Position numbers and translations under genes: made by a program. A model generated the notes under the pieces. The model saw only the letters and a list, made by a program, of their open reading frames with translations. It was not told the DNA's origin and did no database searches. This document shows, piece after piece, positions 1 to 8,011 of a stretch of DNA of 33,815 nt; positions within the stretch are counted from its first letter, which is position 1, and each line of letters starts with the position of its first letter. The stretch is taken from positions 1 through 33,815 of the forward strand of contig JAESTD010000206.1 in the NCBI GenBank assembly GCA_016763755.1, written 5' to 3'. Source of the stretch: Mucilaginibacter sp. (lineage in GTDB: Bacteria > Bacteroidota > Bacteroidia > Sphingobacteriales > Sphingobacteriaceae).

Positions 1-259
1 GAAACTGAAAAACAGGGTACAGCTTATCCACATTAAAGATGGCCCTGCAGTATTTAACGAGAAGCTGATTAAAGATGAACCCGACCCGATGTCGCCGGTT
101 GGGCGGGGAGCCTTAGATGTGCCATCAATTATAGAGGCCTGTTCTGATAAAGTAGAATGGCTGGTGATAGAATTGGATAAATCGGCAATTGATGTTTATG
201 AGGCGCTGAAACAAAGCAAACAGTATCTGTCGAAGTTTAAATCGGTTAGTTTGGCGTAG
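1..259 (+). CDS. Sugar phosphate isomerase/epimerase, C-terminal fragment (5' end outside window)
   Basis: The reading frame is open from base 2 to a TAG at 257-259 and gives 85 residues. The segment has the pattern LIHIKDGPA, then ALDVPSIIEA and VEWLVIELD, followed by a helix ending QYLSKFKSVSLA. This matches the last two beta/alpha units of xylose-isomerase-like TIM-barrel proteins, in which the HIKD segment contributes metal and sugar binding and the VIELD strand closes the barrel. Such proteins act in the cytoplasm on sugars or inositol derivatives. The substrate cannot be told from the tail. The SDR gene starts 28 bp downstream on the same strand, so the two may be cotranscribed. The family call is fairly firm; the precise function is open. 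Confidence 0.75.
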   Translation, partial: KLKNRVQLIHIKDGPAVFNEKLIKDEPDPMSPVGRGALDVPSIIEACSDKVEWLVIELDKSAIDVYEALKQSKQYLSKFKSVSLA

Positions 260-287
260 ATTTGTGGCGTAATTAAAACACATCACC

Positions 288-1009
288 ATGAATTTAAGCA
301 ATAACAAGATCCTGATAACCGGCGGCGCAACCGGCATTGGTTTAGGGCTTACAGAACGTTTTATAAAAGAAGGTAATACGGTTATTATCTGTGGCAGGCG
401 CGAGTCGGCTTTAAAAGAAGTTGCGGCCAAGTTTCCGCAAGTTATCACTAAAGTTTGCGACCTGGCCAACCCAGCCGATCGTACTGAACTTTTTGACTGG
501 GTAAAAGCCAATCACCCCGATACTAACGTGTTGGTGAACAACGCGGGCATCCAAAACTGGATGGATGTGAGGCTGATGATTTTAACGAAAAGGCAAGTCA
601 GGAAATTGAGATCAACATTACTGCACCGCTGCATTTAACCAACCTGTTCCTGGGTTTACAAAGCTTAAACACCATCATGAATGTTACGTCGGGATTGGCG
701 TTTGTACCGTTTTCGAAAGTGCCGGTGTATTGTGGCACAAAGGCCTTTCTGCGTTCGTTCACGTTATCGCTAAGGCATCAGTTAAAGGATAGCGGTACGG
801 AAGTTATCGAGATCATCCCACCGGCACTTAATACCGACTTGGGCGGCAAAGGCCTGCATGATCAGCATCCCTCAGTAAGTGAATTTGTGGAGCATATTTT
901 TGAGCAGCTAAAAGCCGGAAAAACCGAACTAACCTTCGGCACCAGCGAAGCAAGAGCCGAAGCTAACAACGCCACTATAGCAGAATATTTTAATAGGATG
1001 AATCCGTAA
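288..1009 (+). pseudogene. SDR-family short-chain dehydrogenase (DltE-like), interrupted by a frameshift
   Basis: The first part (288 to about 569) has the Rossmann NAD(P) motif TGGATGIG at residues 11-18 and the NNAG motif. The second part, in another frame, has the YxxxK catalytic motif (YCGTK) with the upstream serine (VTSG). The frame changes near 567-571: after NWMDV the homologous protein continues in the -1 frame as EADDFNEKASQEIEINITAPLH. One base therefore seems to be missing. Repaired, the product would be about 240 residues, the normal size for DltE-like SDR oxidoreductases. Every key residue survives on either side. A sequencing or assembly error is as likely as a recent pseudogene. 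If intact, it would be a cytoplasmic NAD(P)H oxidoreductase of unknown substrate. Confidence 0.8.
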
Positions 1010-1022
1010 AAAGTCTTCATTA

Positions 1023-1055
1023 AAAAAGCCTCAGACTAAATATCTGAGGCTTTTT
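1023..1055. terminator. Bidirectional Rho-independent terminator
   Basis: A perfect 13-bp stem (1023-1035 with 1043-1055) encloses a 7-nt loop. The stem core is GCCTCAGA/TCTGAGGC, flanked by A5 on the left and T5 on the right, so it can terminate on both strands. It lies between the convergent SDR and nitronate monooxygenase genes. Confidence 0.9.
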
Positions 1056-1059
1056 GCTT

Positions 1060-2102
1060 TTACAACATCGCTATCAACCCCTTAATAATTTCTTCTGTCG
1101 ACGCACGCTTGCTGTTGCCCGCGGCTTGTCCTGTCCATAAGGCTATAAAATCTTTGATATTGTTCTTTTGCGCATAAGCACGGATCAAACTCATTAGCTG
1201 GTTTTGGAGAGTGTAGTATGGGATGTAGATTCCTTTAGCATCCATGCGTTTCATAAACTCATTTTGGATGCCGCGCGCCCACCTGCCCGAGAAGGCGCGG
1301 GTGAGTTGGGTTGAGGCATCTTTAGCGTTTAGCACGGCGTTTTGTAAGCTTCACTTGCAGCACTTTCATCGGCGGCAATAAACAAGCTGCCCACCTGCAC
1401 GCCGGATGCACCGAGTGCAAAGGCCGCCATAACCGTATGCTGGTTATAAATACCACCTGCCGCAAGCAAAGGCACATCTACCGCATCAGCCACTTGTGGC
1501 AGCAACGCTGATAACCCCACTTGCGGTAACGGCTCATTATCCAAAAAGCTCCCGCGATGGCCGCCTGCTTCAATGCCTTGTACAGTGATAATATCGCTGC
1601 CATCCTGCGCCAGTAGCTTTGCTTCGGCTACGCTGGTGGCGGTACCGGCAAGCACGGTTCCTTTAGCTTTAAAAGCATGAATAACCTCGGGCTTCAACTG
1701 CCCGAAGGTGTAGCTTACTACAGGGATGTTTTCTTCCAGTAAAACATTTACCAGGTCTTCATAATAATAAAATTTAAAGTTAGCAGGGTTTTGTTTTTCA
1801 AAAGAGATATCAAACTCAAGGCATAGCTCTGCCAGAAAATCCTGCATGGTCGCTATTTCATCCTCGTTTACTTCTTTGGCCGGCTCGTGCGCAAACAGGT
1901 TAACGGCAAAAGGTTGGGTGGTTAATGCTTTGGTGGCACGAATAAGTTCGCGGGTTCTGTCGGGTGACAAGCCGCCTACGGGTAACGAACCCAGGGCTCC
2001 TGCGTTAGAAACCGATGCAACCATAGCCGGCGTAGTAACACCCAGCATTGGTGCCTGTACAATAGGATAACGGACGTTTAAAAGGCTTTTCAGGTCTTTC
2101 AT
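1060..2102 (-). pseudogene. Nitronate monooxygenase (2-nitropropane dioxygenase family), frameshifted near its 3' end
   Basis: Translation from ATG 2100-2102 begins MKDLKSLLNVRYPIVQAPM, the usual N-terminus of this FMN-dependent TIM-barrel family; an ATG seven codons upstream is less likely. Visible family features are GALGSLPVG, the catalytic-histidine segment GIEAGGHRG, and the FMN phosphate-binding AAGGIYN. The frame ends at AYKTPC* (stop at 1329-1331). The expected continuation VLNAKDASTQLTRAFSGR is in the next frame. One G appears to be missing near 1333-1338 (ACGCCGTGC where ACGGCCGTGC would restore frame). Repaired length is about 347 residues, normal for the family. The enzyme would oxidise alkyl nitronates. 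With the similar lesion in the neighbouring gene, sequence error must be considered. Confidence 0.85.
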
Positions 2103-2177
2103 GGAGTAGAAGATTTGATGCAAGTTAGCTTTTCCTGCAGCCCCAAAGAACCATCGTTTACTTTATTGACATTAGCT

Positions 2178-2846
2178 TTACTTCTGTCTGCTCACCATCT
2201 CATTTATCCAGATAGGGGCAAATGGAGAGGTACAGCCTTTAGATACAGGATAATCGCGGTATATGCCGAGGCGTTCGCCTATTTCCAAAGCACGCTCTCT
2301 GTATTGAGGATGGTTAATTCCTATTTGAGCGAGAGCGGTGTTCATTGTCCATTGTACCTCAGGGGCTGCAATTGGCATTTCGGCTTCGATGCGGTCAAGG
2401 ATGGCAGATATATCAATACCTTCGGGCGCGCGATTTATACGCCCGCTGGTGAGGCTCCAGGCTAGGCGGGCAGGCATGCCGGTAATACCTGTTTCCATCC
2501 ATTGTTGACGCAATTCTTCTTTTCGCGGATGCTCTTTGATGATGTAGGAAGACAGCCAGTCTATGACGTGTGGAAACTGCTCAGATTTGGCCATTGCGGT
2601 TAACTCATCTGCTGATAATTCTTTCGGCTTCATGATCAGTGCGGCAACAAAACGAGCCTCTACATTGCCGGTTTGCCAAAGAGCTTTGCCCAATTCATGA
2701 TCGGTTTTTATCTTGTTGGCAATGGCACGGATATCGCCCATTTTTACACCAAACTGATTGTCTCCTGCGCCGAATTTTTTGTTGTGGGCGCGAACTTTCT
2801 CGTTCCCGCGCGCTCCAAGCTGGTCTAAGACTTCTTTTGCTGTCAT
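2178..2846 (-). CDS. DNA alkylation repair protein (AlkD-like HEAT-repeat fold)
   Basis: This is a 222-residue, nearly all-helical protein. It has the opening helix of the family (MTAKEVLDQLGARGNEKVRAH), then the GVKMGDIRAIANKI, LGKALWQTGNVEARFVAALI and PHVIDWLSSYIIKEHPRK segments. This pattern resembles the AlkD family (PF08713), bacterial glycosylases that remove cationic alkylated bases through stacked HEAT-like helices. The conserved Trp and Asp positions of the repeats are present, but I cannot confirm the catalytic Asp without alignment. The C-terminal GCTSPFAPIWINEMVSRQK segment is common to the smaller Bacteroidota members. The gene stands alone, about 75 bp upstream of the nitronate monooxygenase start on the same strand. 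The family call is good; glycosylase activity is inferred. Confidence 0.85.
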   Translation of the reverse strand: MTAKEVLDQLGARGNEKVRAHNKKFGAGDNQFGVKMGDIRAIANKIKTDHELGKALWQTGNVEARFVAALIMKPKELSADELTAMAKSEQFPHVIDWLSSYIIKEHPRKEELRQQWMETGITGMPARLAWSLTSGRINRAPEGIDISAILDRIEAEMPIAAPEVQWTMNTALAQIGINHPQYRERALEIGERLGIYRDYPVSKGCTSPFAPIWINEMVSRQK

Positions 2847-2897
2847 AATTAAATAATGGTTATCCCGAAATTAGATAAATCCATTCATAAACAAAAA

Positions 2898-2926
2898 AAG
2901 CCCCGAAGCATCATGTTCCGGGGCTT
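2898..2926 (-). terminator. Rho-independent terminator after the PhoD-like gene
   Basis: An 8-bp GC-rich stem (AAGCCCCG at 2898-2905 paired with CGGGGCTT at 2919-2926) is followed, on the minus strand, by a run of T (A7 at 2893-2899 on the plus strand). It lies between the stop of the PhoD gene and the start of the AlkD-like gene and would terminate the former. Confidence 0.85.
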
Positions 2927-2945
2927 ATGTTATCAATTTATTTTG

Positions 2946-4682
2946 TTAAACTTCGGTAGCGGTTTTGCCGGTGACCGTTGCAGTATTTTTAGTAGTGAGA
3001 GATCCCACGTATCTCCACTCTGATTTTGCGTCGCTTGCTGTAAATGACGCCATTACGTAGCCCCGCCTTGATGCATCAAGGTAATGCAGGTCGTTTATCA
3101 ATAGAGCTATTGCTTGCTCAAACCCGATAACAGTTGCAGGATTCGCACCAAAGATTGCCTCGAAACCAGGAGATGATACTGATGACGTAGCAAACTCCGC
3201 ACCCGCCCTGCGGCCGCTTACATCCGTCAGATCTGAGTGCCACGCGTTGTGTGTATCTCCTGCTATCGAGATAAGTTTTTTACCATTAGCTGCGGCTAAA
3301 ACAGCTTCCCGTTCGGCAGGGTAGCCATCCCAGGCATCCAGGTTATAAGGTAATACTGTGTTAACGCGTGCTTTTTCGGCGGCGGTAAGTGTGGGATCGT
3401 TTTGTAATAACTTGGTTTTGATCACTACCAATTCTGTGATCTGCTTGTTAAACTGTGCAATTAAAGCCGGGTCTGTACTTCCGTCTGATATCTGTGCAAC
3501 AGTCAGGAGTAACTCGGCAGGCATATACATTTTTGCCATCAAAACCTGGTTGCCCAATATCTGCCATTTAGTGGTGCTTGTACTTAGTTTATTACTTAAC
3601 CAGCTTTTTTGTTCCTGCCCAAGTATACTACGTTGCGGGTTTTGCCAGGCAGCTAAAAACGCATTGGTATTTAAACCGCCTGCACCCAGGTAATCGGCAT
3701 ACTTTAGTTGTTTATCGCGGCCAATGATACGGGTATCAAGCATTATTAAATTTACGAGGCCGGCAATTTCAAAATTGCGGTATATTTTTGCATTGTCTGT
3801 TACACGGGCCGGCAAATATTCATGCCAAACTTGTATAGCACTCATTTTACGGGTATTGTAATCGCCTTCGTTTGGCTGGTGGTTTTCTGCACCATCTTTA
3901 TAAGCATCGTTAGCCACTTCGTGATCGTCCCAAACGCAGATAAAAGGCTTTAACTGGTGCGCCTTTTGCAATTGCTCGTCACTGCGGTACTGGCGATAGC
4001 GCTGTCGGTAATCATCCAATTTGATGATCTCGCCCGCCGGTTTATGTTCGCGGTTTAAAGTAGCCGTTGAGGAGTTAGTGCCGTAGCCACCGGGCTGGTA
4101 TTCGTAGATATAATCGCCAAGGTGGACAACAAAATCAGCATCAGATTCAGCCACCGCGCCATAAACATTGAATAAACCTGCCTGGAAGTTGGCGCATGAA
4201 ATTACCGCCATCTTAATTTCACTTGTTTGGCCTGCGGCGGGCAGGGTTTTGGTTTCGCCGGTTACAGATACTGCTCCGGTCACCTTGCTGCGAAAACGGT
4301 AGTAATACTTAGTGTTTGATGTAAGGTTGCTTACATCAACGTAAACAGTATTATCGCTGTTGCTGTCAACCTTTACAGCCTGGCTTACGTTTACGCTTTT
4401 AAAATCTTTGTCTGTTGCTACATCAAGCAATATTTCCGGTTGCCCTGTTTCCTGGTTTGCAGGTGTGTAGCGTGTCCATAGTATCACCTTGTTGGTTTCC
4501 GGGTCGAAACTAGCTACCCCCTCATTAAAGCCTTGTCCATCATAATTTGTAGGGTCATCATGGTGATTCTTTTTACAACTTGCAAAAGCTGTCGGTATTA
4601 AAACCGAACCCGCCGCTGCTATTACCGAATTACGCAAGAATTTTCTCCGGCTTAGCCTTTTAAGTATATCTTCGTTGCTCAT
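2946..4682 (-). CDS. phoD: PhoD-family alkaline phosphatase/phosphodiesterase, Tat-exported lipoprotein
   Basis: The 578-residue product starts with a twin-arginine signal (SRRKFL at 11-16), a hydrophobic stretch and a lipobox ending at Cys36 (FASC). It is therefore probably exported folded by Tat and lipid-anchored. Residues about 50-150 form the PhoD N-terminal Fn3-like domain. The metallophosphatase domain follows, with SCANFQAG (162-169), HLGDYIYEY (187-195), WDDHEVANDAY (251-261) and GDTHNAWHSD (475-484). These are the metal-ligand motifs of the PhoD family. Family members release phosphate from phosphodiesters or phosphomonoesters with Ca/Fe-type centres and often serve phosphate acquisition. 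No Pho-box is recognisable upstream. It is monocistronic, ended by the terminator at 2898-2926. Substrate is unknown. Confidence 0.92.
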   Translation of the reverse strand: MSNEDILKRLSRRKFLRNSVIAAAGSVLIPTAFASCKKNHHDDPTNYDGQGFNEGVASFDPETNKVILWTRYTPANQETGQPEILLDVATDKDFKSVNVSQAVKVDSNSDNTVYVDVSNLTSNTKYYYRFRSKVTGAVSVTGETKTLPAAGQTSEIKMAVISCANFQAGLFNVYGAVAESDADFVVHLGDYIYEYQPGGYGTNSSTATLNREHKPAGEIIKLDDYRQRYRQYRSDEQLQKAHQLKPFICVWDDHEVANDAYKDGAENHQPNEGDYNTRKMSAIQVWHEYLPARVTDNAKIYRNFEIAGLVNLIMLDTRIIGRDKQLKYADYLGAGGLNTNAFLAAWQNPQRSILGQEQKSWLSNKLSTSTTKWQILGNQVLMAKMYMPAELLLTVAQISDGSTDPALIAQFNKQITELVVIKTKLLQNDPTLTAAEKARVNTVLPYNLDAWDGYPAEREAVLAAANGKKLISIAGDTHNAWHSDLTDVSGRRAGAEFATSSVSSPGFEAIFGANPATVIGFEQAIALLINDLHYLDASRRGYVMASFTASDAKSEWRYVGSLTTKNTATVTGKTATEV

Positions 4683-4859
4683 ATCGTGTTTATTTTCACT
4701 AAGTTACATATTGATTATTTACTAACTATAAACCCAGTGTGATTTATTTAATTAATAAATAACCGATAATTCATCTTCGTTAAATCATCATCAGCATCCC
4801 TTAAATTATAACGATAAAATGCAGCCAACAATAATCGTAGAAGCCTTGTTATAATCCGT

Positions 4860-5264
4860 ATGGAAATCAAACGCATTGGCACACAGCCATCCGGTAAAGG
4901 CCCTTCAGAATATTTTAGCGGCACAGTACGCATCGACCCATTGAACAGCCCGCCCGAGCCATCAAACGTGGCCATGGCGCTGGTTACCTTTGAACCTGGT
5001 GCGCGTACGGCGTGGCATACCCACCCGCTGGGGCAAACGCTTATTGTAACCGCTGGTTGCGGTTGGGTACAGCGCGAAGGTGGTGATATTGAAGAGATCC
5101 ATCCCGGTGATGTGGTGTGGTTTTGGCCCGGCGAAAAGCATTGGCACGGCGCTACCGCAACAACAGCCATGAGCCACATTGCTATTCAAGAGAAGCAGAA
5201 TGGTTCGCCGGTTGATTGGTTGGAACAGGTGAGTGATGAGCAATACAAAGGTGTAGCCCACTAA
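4860..5264 (+). CDS. Cupin protein closely resembling Mn-dependent hydroxynitrile lyases
   Basis: A 134-residue single-domain cupin. The metal ligands are H53 and H55 (WHTHPLGQ), Q59 and H94 (EKHWHG). These match, with the same numbering, the ligand set known from the bacterial cupin hydroxynitrile lyase GtHNL. The further active-site positions A40, V42, H106 and Q110 recalled for that enzyme are also present, and the N-terminus [15 protein letters not shown] is of the same type. That family cleaves or forms (R)-mandelonitrile in vitro; its natural role is not settled. The cytoplasmic protein has no signal peptide. It is a single gene between the divergent PhoD gene and a convergent membrane protein gene. 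The cupin fold is certain; the lyase activity is inferred from residue conservation. Confidence 0.88.
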   Translation: MEIKRIGTQPSGKGPSEYFSGTVRIDPLNSPPEPSNVAMALVTFEPGARTAWHTHPLGQTLIVTAGCGWVQREGGDIEEIHPGDVVWFWPGEKHWHGATATTAMSHIAIQEKQNGSPVDWLEQVSDEQYKGVAH

Positions 5265-5288
5265 CAGATAAGGACAATGACAAAATAA

Positions 5289-5624
5289 CTATACGTCCGT
5301 CAAGCGCGCTTTCTGAGTGATCTTCTTCCGGATAGTGTATCCACCGTAAATAAAAATAAGCCCGATAAAAATATAGACACCGAAATGGATGTTCCGGCCT
5401 GCGATGATAAAGTAAACGTACGGAATGCTGAAACAAAGCGCTGCAAAAAGGATCAGCATAGTAAATGGCTTTTTGGCGCGCATGTTCCTTATCAATAAAG
5501 CCAGCATGATAACAAACGATACCTTGCTTATTACATAAAGCACACCCAATAGAAACACATCTACCCCATGCTCTTCGCTCAGGTTATCCAATGTTTCATT
5601 TAATTGTGCAAGCAATTCGTCCAT
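5289..5624 (-). CDS. Small integral membrane protein, function unknown
   Basis: A 111-residue protein that I cannot assign to a family. A soluble acidic N-terminus (MDELLAQLNETLDNLSEEHG) is followed by three hydrophobic segments, about residues 22-45, 54-74 and 80-95. The tail is basic (RKKITQKARLTDV). Positive residues between helices 1 and 2 (RNMRAKK) and at the C-terminus suggest these face the cytoplasm. It starts 18 bp after the stop of the lipoprotein gene at 5643-6284 and is probably cotranscribed with it. Its 3' end is 24 bp from the convergent cupin gene, with no clear terminator between them. Confidence 0.7.
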   Translation of the reverse strand: MDELLAQLNETLDNLSEEHGVDVFLLGVLYVISKVSFVIMLALLIRNMRAKKPFTMLILFAALCFSIPYVYFIIAGRNIHFGVYIFIGLIFIYGGYTIRKKITQKARLTDV

Positions 5625-5642
5625 TACAATGCAAGGTAGGCT

Positions 5643-6284
5643 TTATAATTTAAAAGCCTTGTAAAAATCAACCGTGGCCGTAGTTGCCGGATCAATATAA
5701 ATGCCTATCTGGTCAAATTTTACATCGCCCGCTTTGCGGGAAAACACCTCGGTGCCGTTTATAAAATAATGATAACTGCCCGCTCTCAATTCGATGCGGA
5801 GCGTGTTAAAGTCATTTATCTTAACTGCTGGCGAATTATCGCTATGGTACACTGTTCCAAAGTTGTTTTCGTCGTAGTGAAATATCTCAAAAGAACCGTT
5901 GTTATAAAACCCAAAAACATCTAAAGCATTATCGCCCGGCACATAGTTATAACTTATGCCGCCAAATACAGAGTAATTTTGATTCCCACCAGTAAGTTTT
6001 AGCCGTGATTCGATACCGATGTTATCTGTATTCAACCCGAATATGGGGTCGGTATAGCTAAAATAGTAGGAGTCCTGATCTTTGTTCTCAATCGTATAAA
6101 AGCCGTTCGATACGGTACGCTTGGAATATTCATTTTCGCCGGTTCCCCAGGCAGCTTCAACTTTATCAAACTGACTATCGAGCAATATTTTAGAATTGCC
6201 GCTGTCAACTTTATCCTTTTTACACGATGTAAAAGCACAAACCAAAACAAACGCAACTGTAGTTAAAGCCTTAAAAGATTTCAT
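5643..6284 (-). CDS. Lipoprotein with a predicted beta-sandwich (LamG/DUF1080-like) domain
   Basis: The start is set at ATG 6282-6284, giving a 213-residue product beginning MKSFKALTTV; an ATG 15 codons upstream would put extra residues before the signal peptide. The signal ends in a lipobox (AFTSC) followed by KKDK. The remainder is beta-rich, with ILLDSQFDKVEAAWGTGE, a central FYNNGSFEIFHYDE, and NTLRIELRAGSYHYFINGTE, a pattern typical of concanavalin-like sandwich domains in which a short probe strand reads FINGTEV. Such domains bind or hydrolyse glycans, but no catalytic residues can be named. It is probably surface- or periplasm-exposed. Probably cotranscribed with the membrane protein gene that follows. 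Family assignment is by pattern only. Confidence 0.7.
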   Translation of the reverse strand: MKSFKALTTVAFVLVCAFTSCKKDKVDSGNSKILLDSQFDKVEAAWGTGENEYSKRTVSNGFYTIENKDQDSYYFSYTDPIFGLNTDNIGIESRLKLTGGNQNYSVFGGISYNYVPGDNALDVFGFYNNGSFEIFHYDENNFGTVYHSDNSPAVKINDFNTLRIELRAGSYHYFINGTEVFSRKAGDVKFDQIGIYIDPATTATVDFYKAFKL

Positions 6285-6399
6285 AATCAGGTTTGTGCGT
6301 GAGATACTGTGATGGACTGATCCGATCAAACTGTAATATACAGGATGTTACTTGAATTACGAAAAATTACTGCTATCCTCAAACCGATCACGTTCGAGA

Positions 6400-7242
6400 T
6401 TAATATTTTTGATAAACATTATATAGCACGTCCAAATCAAATTGGGTAAACCTTTTCGAATCCTCACGTTGTACAAAATGGCGCTTGAAGGCGGCGATGG
6501 CGGCAGGTAGGTCTCTGGTATCATAACCGATAAGGCGCAGTGCTGTTGCGCTATCAAAATTTGCCGGTGCGGGCACGATAATCATATCCGAATAAAAACC
6601 AAAGCCCTTTTGCGCCAGCTGCTCCCACGGAAAGCGAATGCCAGGATCTGGCTTGCGGCCAGGCGCAATATCGGCATGACCAATAAAGTTGGCTGTCGGG
6701 ATGTTGTAATCGTGCTTTAGCTTCGCCAGCAGTAACAATAAACTATTTATCTGTTGCTGGGAAAATGGCTCATTGCCTTTGTTATCCAACTCAATACCTA
6801 TCGAGCAGCTATTCATGTCCGTAACGTTGCCCCATTTGCTCACACCTGCGTGCCAGGCGCGCATATAGTCGTTTAGCATGTGTATGATCTTACCATCTTT
6901 ACCTATCACATAATGGGCACTAACCTGTGGCTTTACCAATGTAAAAGTACGTAATGTTTGAGGCACCGAATCCTGCGCGGTATAATGGATAATTACATAG
7001 TTAGGCTTGCGCAGATTAAAATTTACCGTACCAATAAACTCTGATGGAATGGCTTTACCTGTACTATCAACCAGCATGGCCGGGTCTGTTGTTAACAGCA
7101 TTTGGCTCAAGGTGTCTGCATGGTCGGTATAAACCTTATTGGTAGCCTCATAGGCACTGTTAGTTTTAACGATCTTCTTCTTGCTTGAGCAGGCAGCAAA
7201 TACGGTGGTAATGATGAGCAGTAACAGGTATTGTTTTTTCAT
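6400..7242 (-). CDS. N-acetylmuramoyl-L-alanine amidase (Amidase_2 family), lipoprotein
   Basis: The 280-residue product has a lipoprotein signal (lipobox VFAAC, Cys18) and a zinc amidase domain from about residue 78. Likely zinc ligands are H86 (VIIHYTA), H189 (FIGHADIAPGRK) and D199 (KPDPG). E151 (IGIELDN) and the K197 region fit the catalytic positions of AmiD/AmpD-type enzymes. RAWHAGVSKW is also a family hallmark. The enzyme cuts the bond between MurNAc and the stem peptide, acting in the periplasm at the inner face of the outer membrane. The C-terminal 70 residues form an extra helical region, as in AmiD. It lies 41 bp after the LytTR regulator gene on the same strand and may be part of the same transcript. 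Confidence 0.92.
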   Translation of the reverse strand: MKKQYLLLLIITTVFAACSSKKKIVKTNSAYEATNKVYTDHADTLSQMLLTTDPAMLVDSTGKAIPSEFIGTVNFNLRKPNYVIIHYTAQDSVPQTLRTFTLVKPQVSAHYVIGKDGKIIHMLNDYMRAWHAGVSKWGNVTDMNSCSIGIELDNKGNEPFSQQQINSLLLLLAKLKHDYNIPTANFIGHADIAPGRKPDPGIRFPWEQLAQKGFGFYSDMIIVPAPANFDSATALRLIGYDTRDLPAAIAAFKRHFVQREDSKRFTQFDLDVLYNVYQKY

Positions 7243-7283
7243 ACGATGCTAAACTAAGCAATTTCTATGCCCTTGCGTTTAGC

Positions 7284-8009
7284 TTATATATTCTTCCCGT
7301 CTACTATCTTAAAGAAATCTTCGCGGTAGGTATCGCCCACCGGGATGGTTTTATCGCCGATAAAAATACGGCTGCGCTCAATGCTATCTATCTTGTTAAT
7401 AGATACAATGTACGATTTGTGCACCCTGATAAAGTGTTTCTCGGGTAGCGCATCTTCCATCTTTTTCATGTTCTGCAACGTAATGATGCGCTCGGTTGGC
7501 GTAAAAATGGAGATATAATCTTTCAGTCCCTCAATAAAAAGAATGTCGTGCAGGTATACCTTCTGGATCTTATGCTCTGTTTTAACAAAGATAAAATCGC
7601 TCATAAAATCGTCCTGCTGTACCGGCTCGGCGGCAGCAACCGGTTTAGCTGCAGGCTGAATAATCCCTTGCACCTTTTGTGCCGATTTATAGAACCTGTC
7701 GAAAGCAATGGGTTTTAACAGGTAGTCAACCACATCCAGTTCATAACCCTCTAAAGCATACTGCGGGTAAGCTGTTGTTAAAATAACTTTTGCTTTACCG
7801 TTGGCAATTTTAAGGAACTGGATACCGGTAAGTTCGGGCATTTGTACGTCCAGAAAAACCAAGTCAATACCGCCATCCTGCACCATGGTGAGTGCCTCAA
7901 TTGGGTTGGTAGTGGCTTTTACCAATTGCAGAAAAGGGACTTTGGATATATAATCTTCCAGTATGTTCAGGGCCAAAGGCTCATCATCAACTACAAGGCA
8001 TCTGATCAT
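7284..8009 (-). CDS. LytTR-family response regulator
   Basis: Start at ATG 8007-8009 gives a 241-residue protein beginning MIRCLVVDDEPLA; a start nine codons upstream would overlap the kinase gene. The receiver domain has the acidic pair D8/D9, phospho-acceptor D54 (VFLDVQMP), T/S in the ILTTAYPQYA segment and the KPI lysine. A linker (about 120-140) leads to a LytTR DNA-binding domain with FVKTEHKIQKV, ILFIEGLKDYISIF and the end segment IPVGDTYREDFF. LytTR domains bind pairs of short direct repeats. The gene begins 2 bp after the kinase stop, so the two are translationally linked. Candidate operator repeats are at 9089-9168. Confidence 0.95.
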   Translation of the reverse strand: MIRCLVVDDEPLALNILEDYISKVPFLQLVKATTNPIEALTMVQDGGIDLVFLDVQMPELTGIQFLKIANGKAKVILTTAYPQYALEGYELDVVDYLLKPIAFDRFYKSAQKVQGIIQPAAKPVAAAEPVQQDDFMSDFIFVKTEHKIQKVYLHDILFIEGLKDYISIFTPTERIITLQNMKKMEDALPEKHFIRVHKSYIVSINKIDSIERSRIFIGDKTIPVGDTYREDFFKIVDGKNI

Positions 8010-8011
8010 GG

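Noticed and set aside
125..511. Minus-strand ORF of 128 codons over the isomerase tail and SDR start
   Set aside because: It overlaps two recognisable plus-strand coding segments and its translation has no domain pattern.
2115..2465. Plus-strand ORF antisense to the AlkD-like gene
   Set aside because: It is opposite to a gene with clear family motifs, and has a low-complexity translation.
4741..4764. AT-rich inverted repeat in the phoD-cupin divergent region as an operator
   Set aside because: Short arms in very AT-rich DNA are expected by chance, and nothing else marks a binding site.
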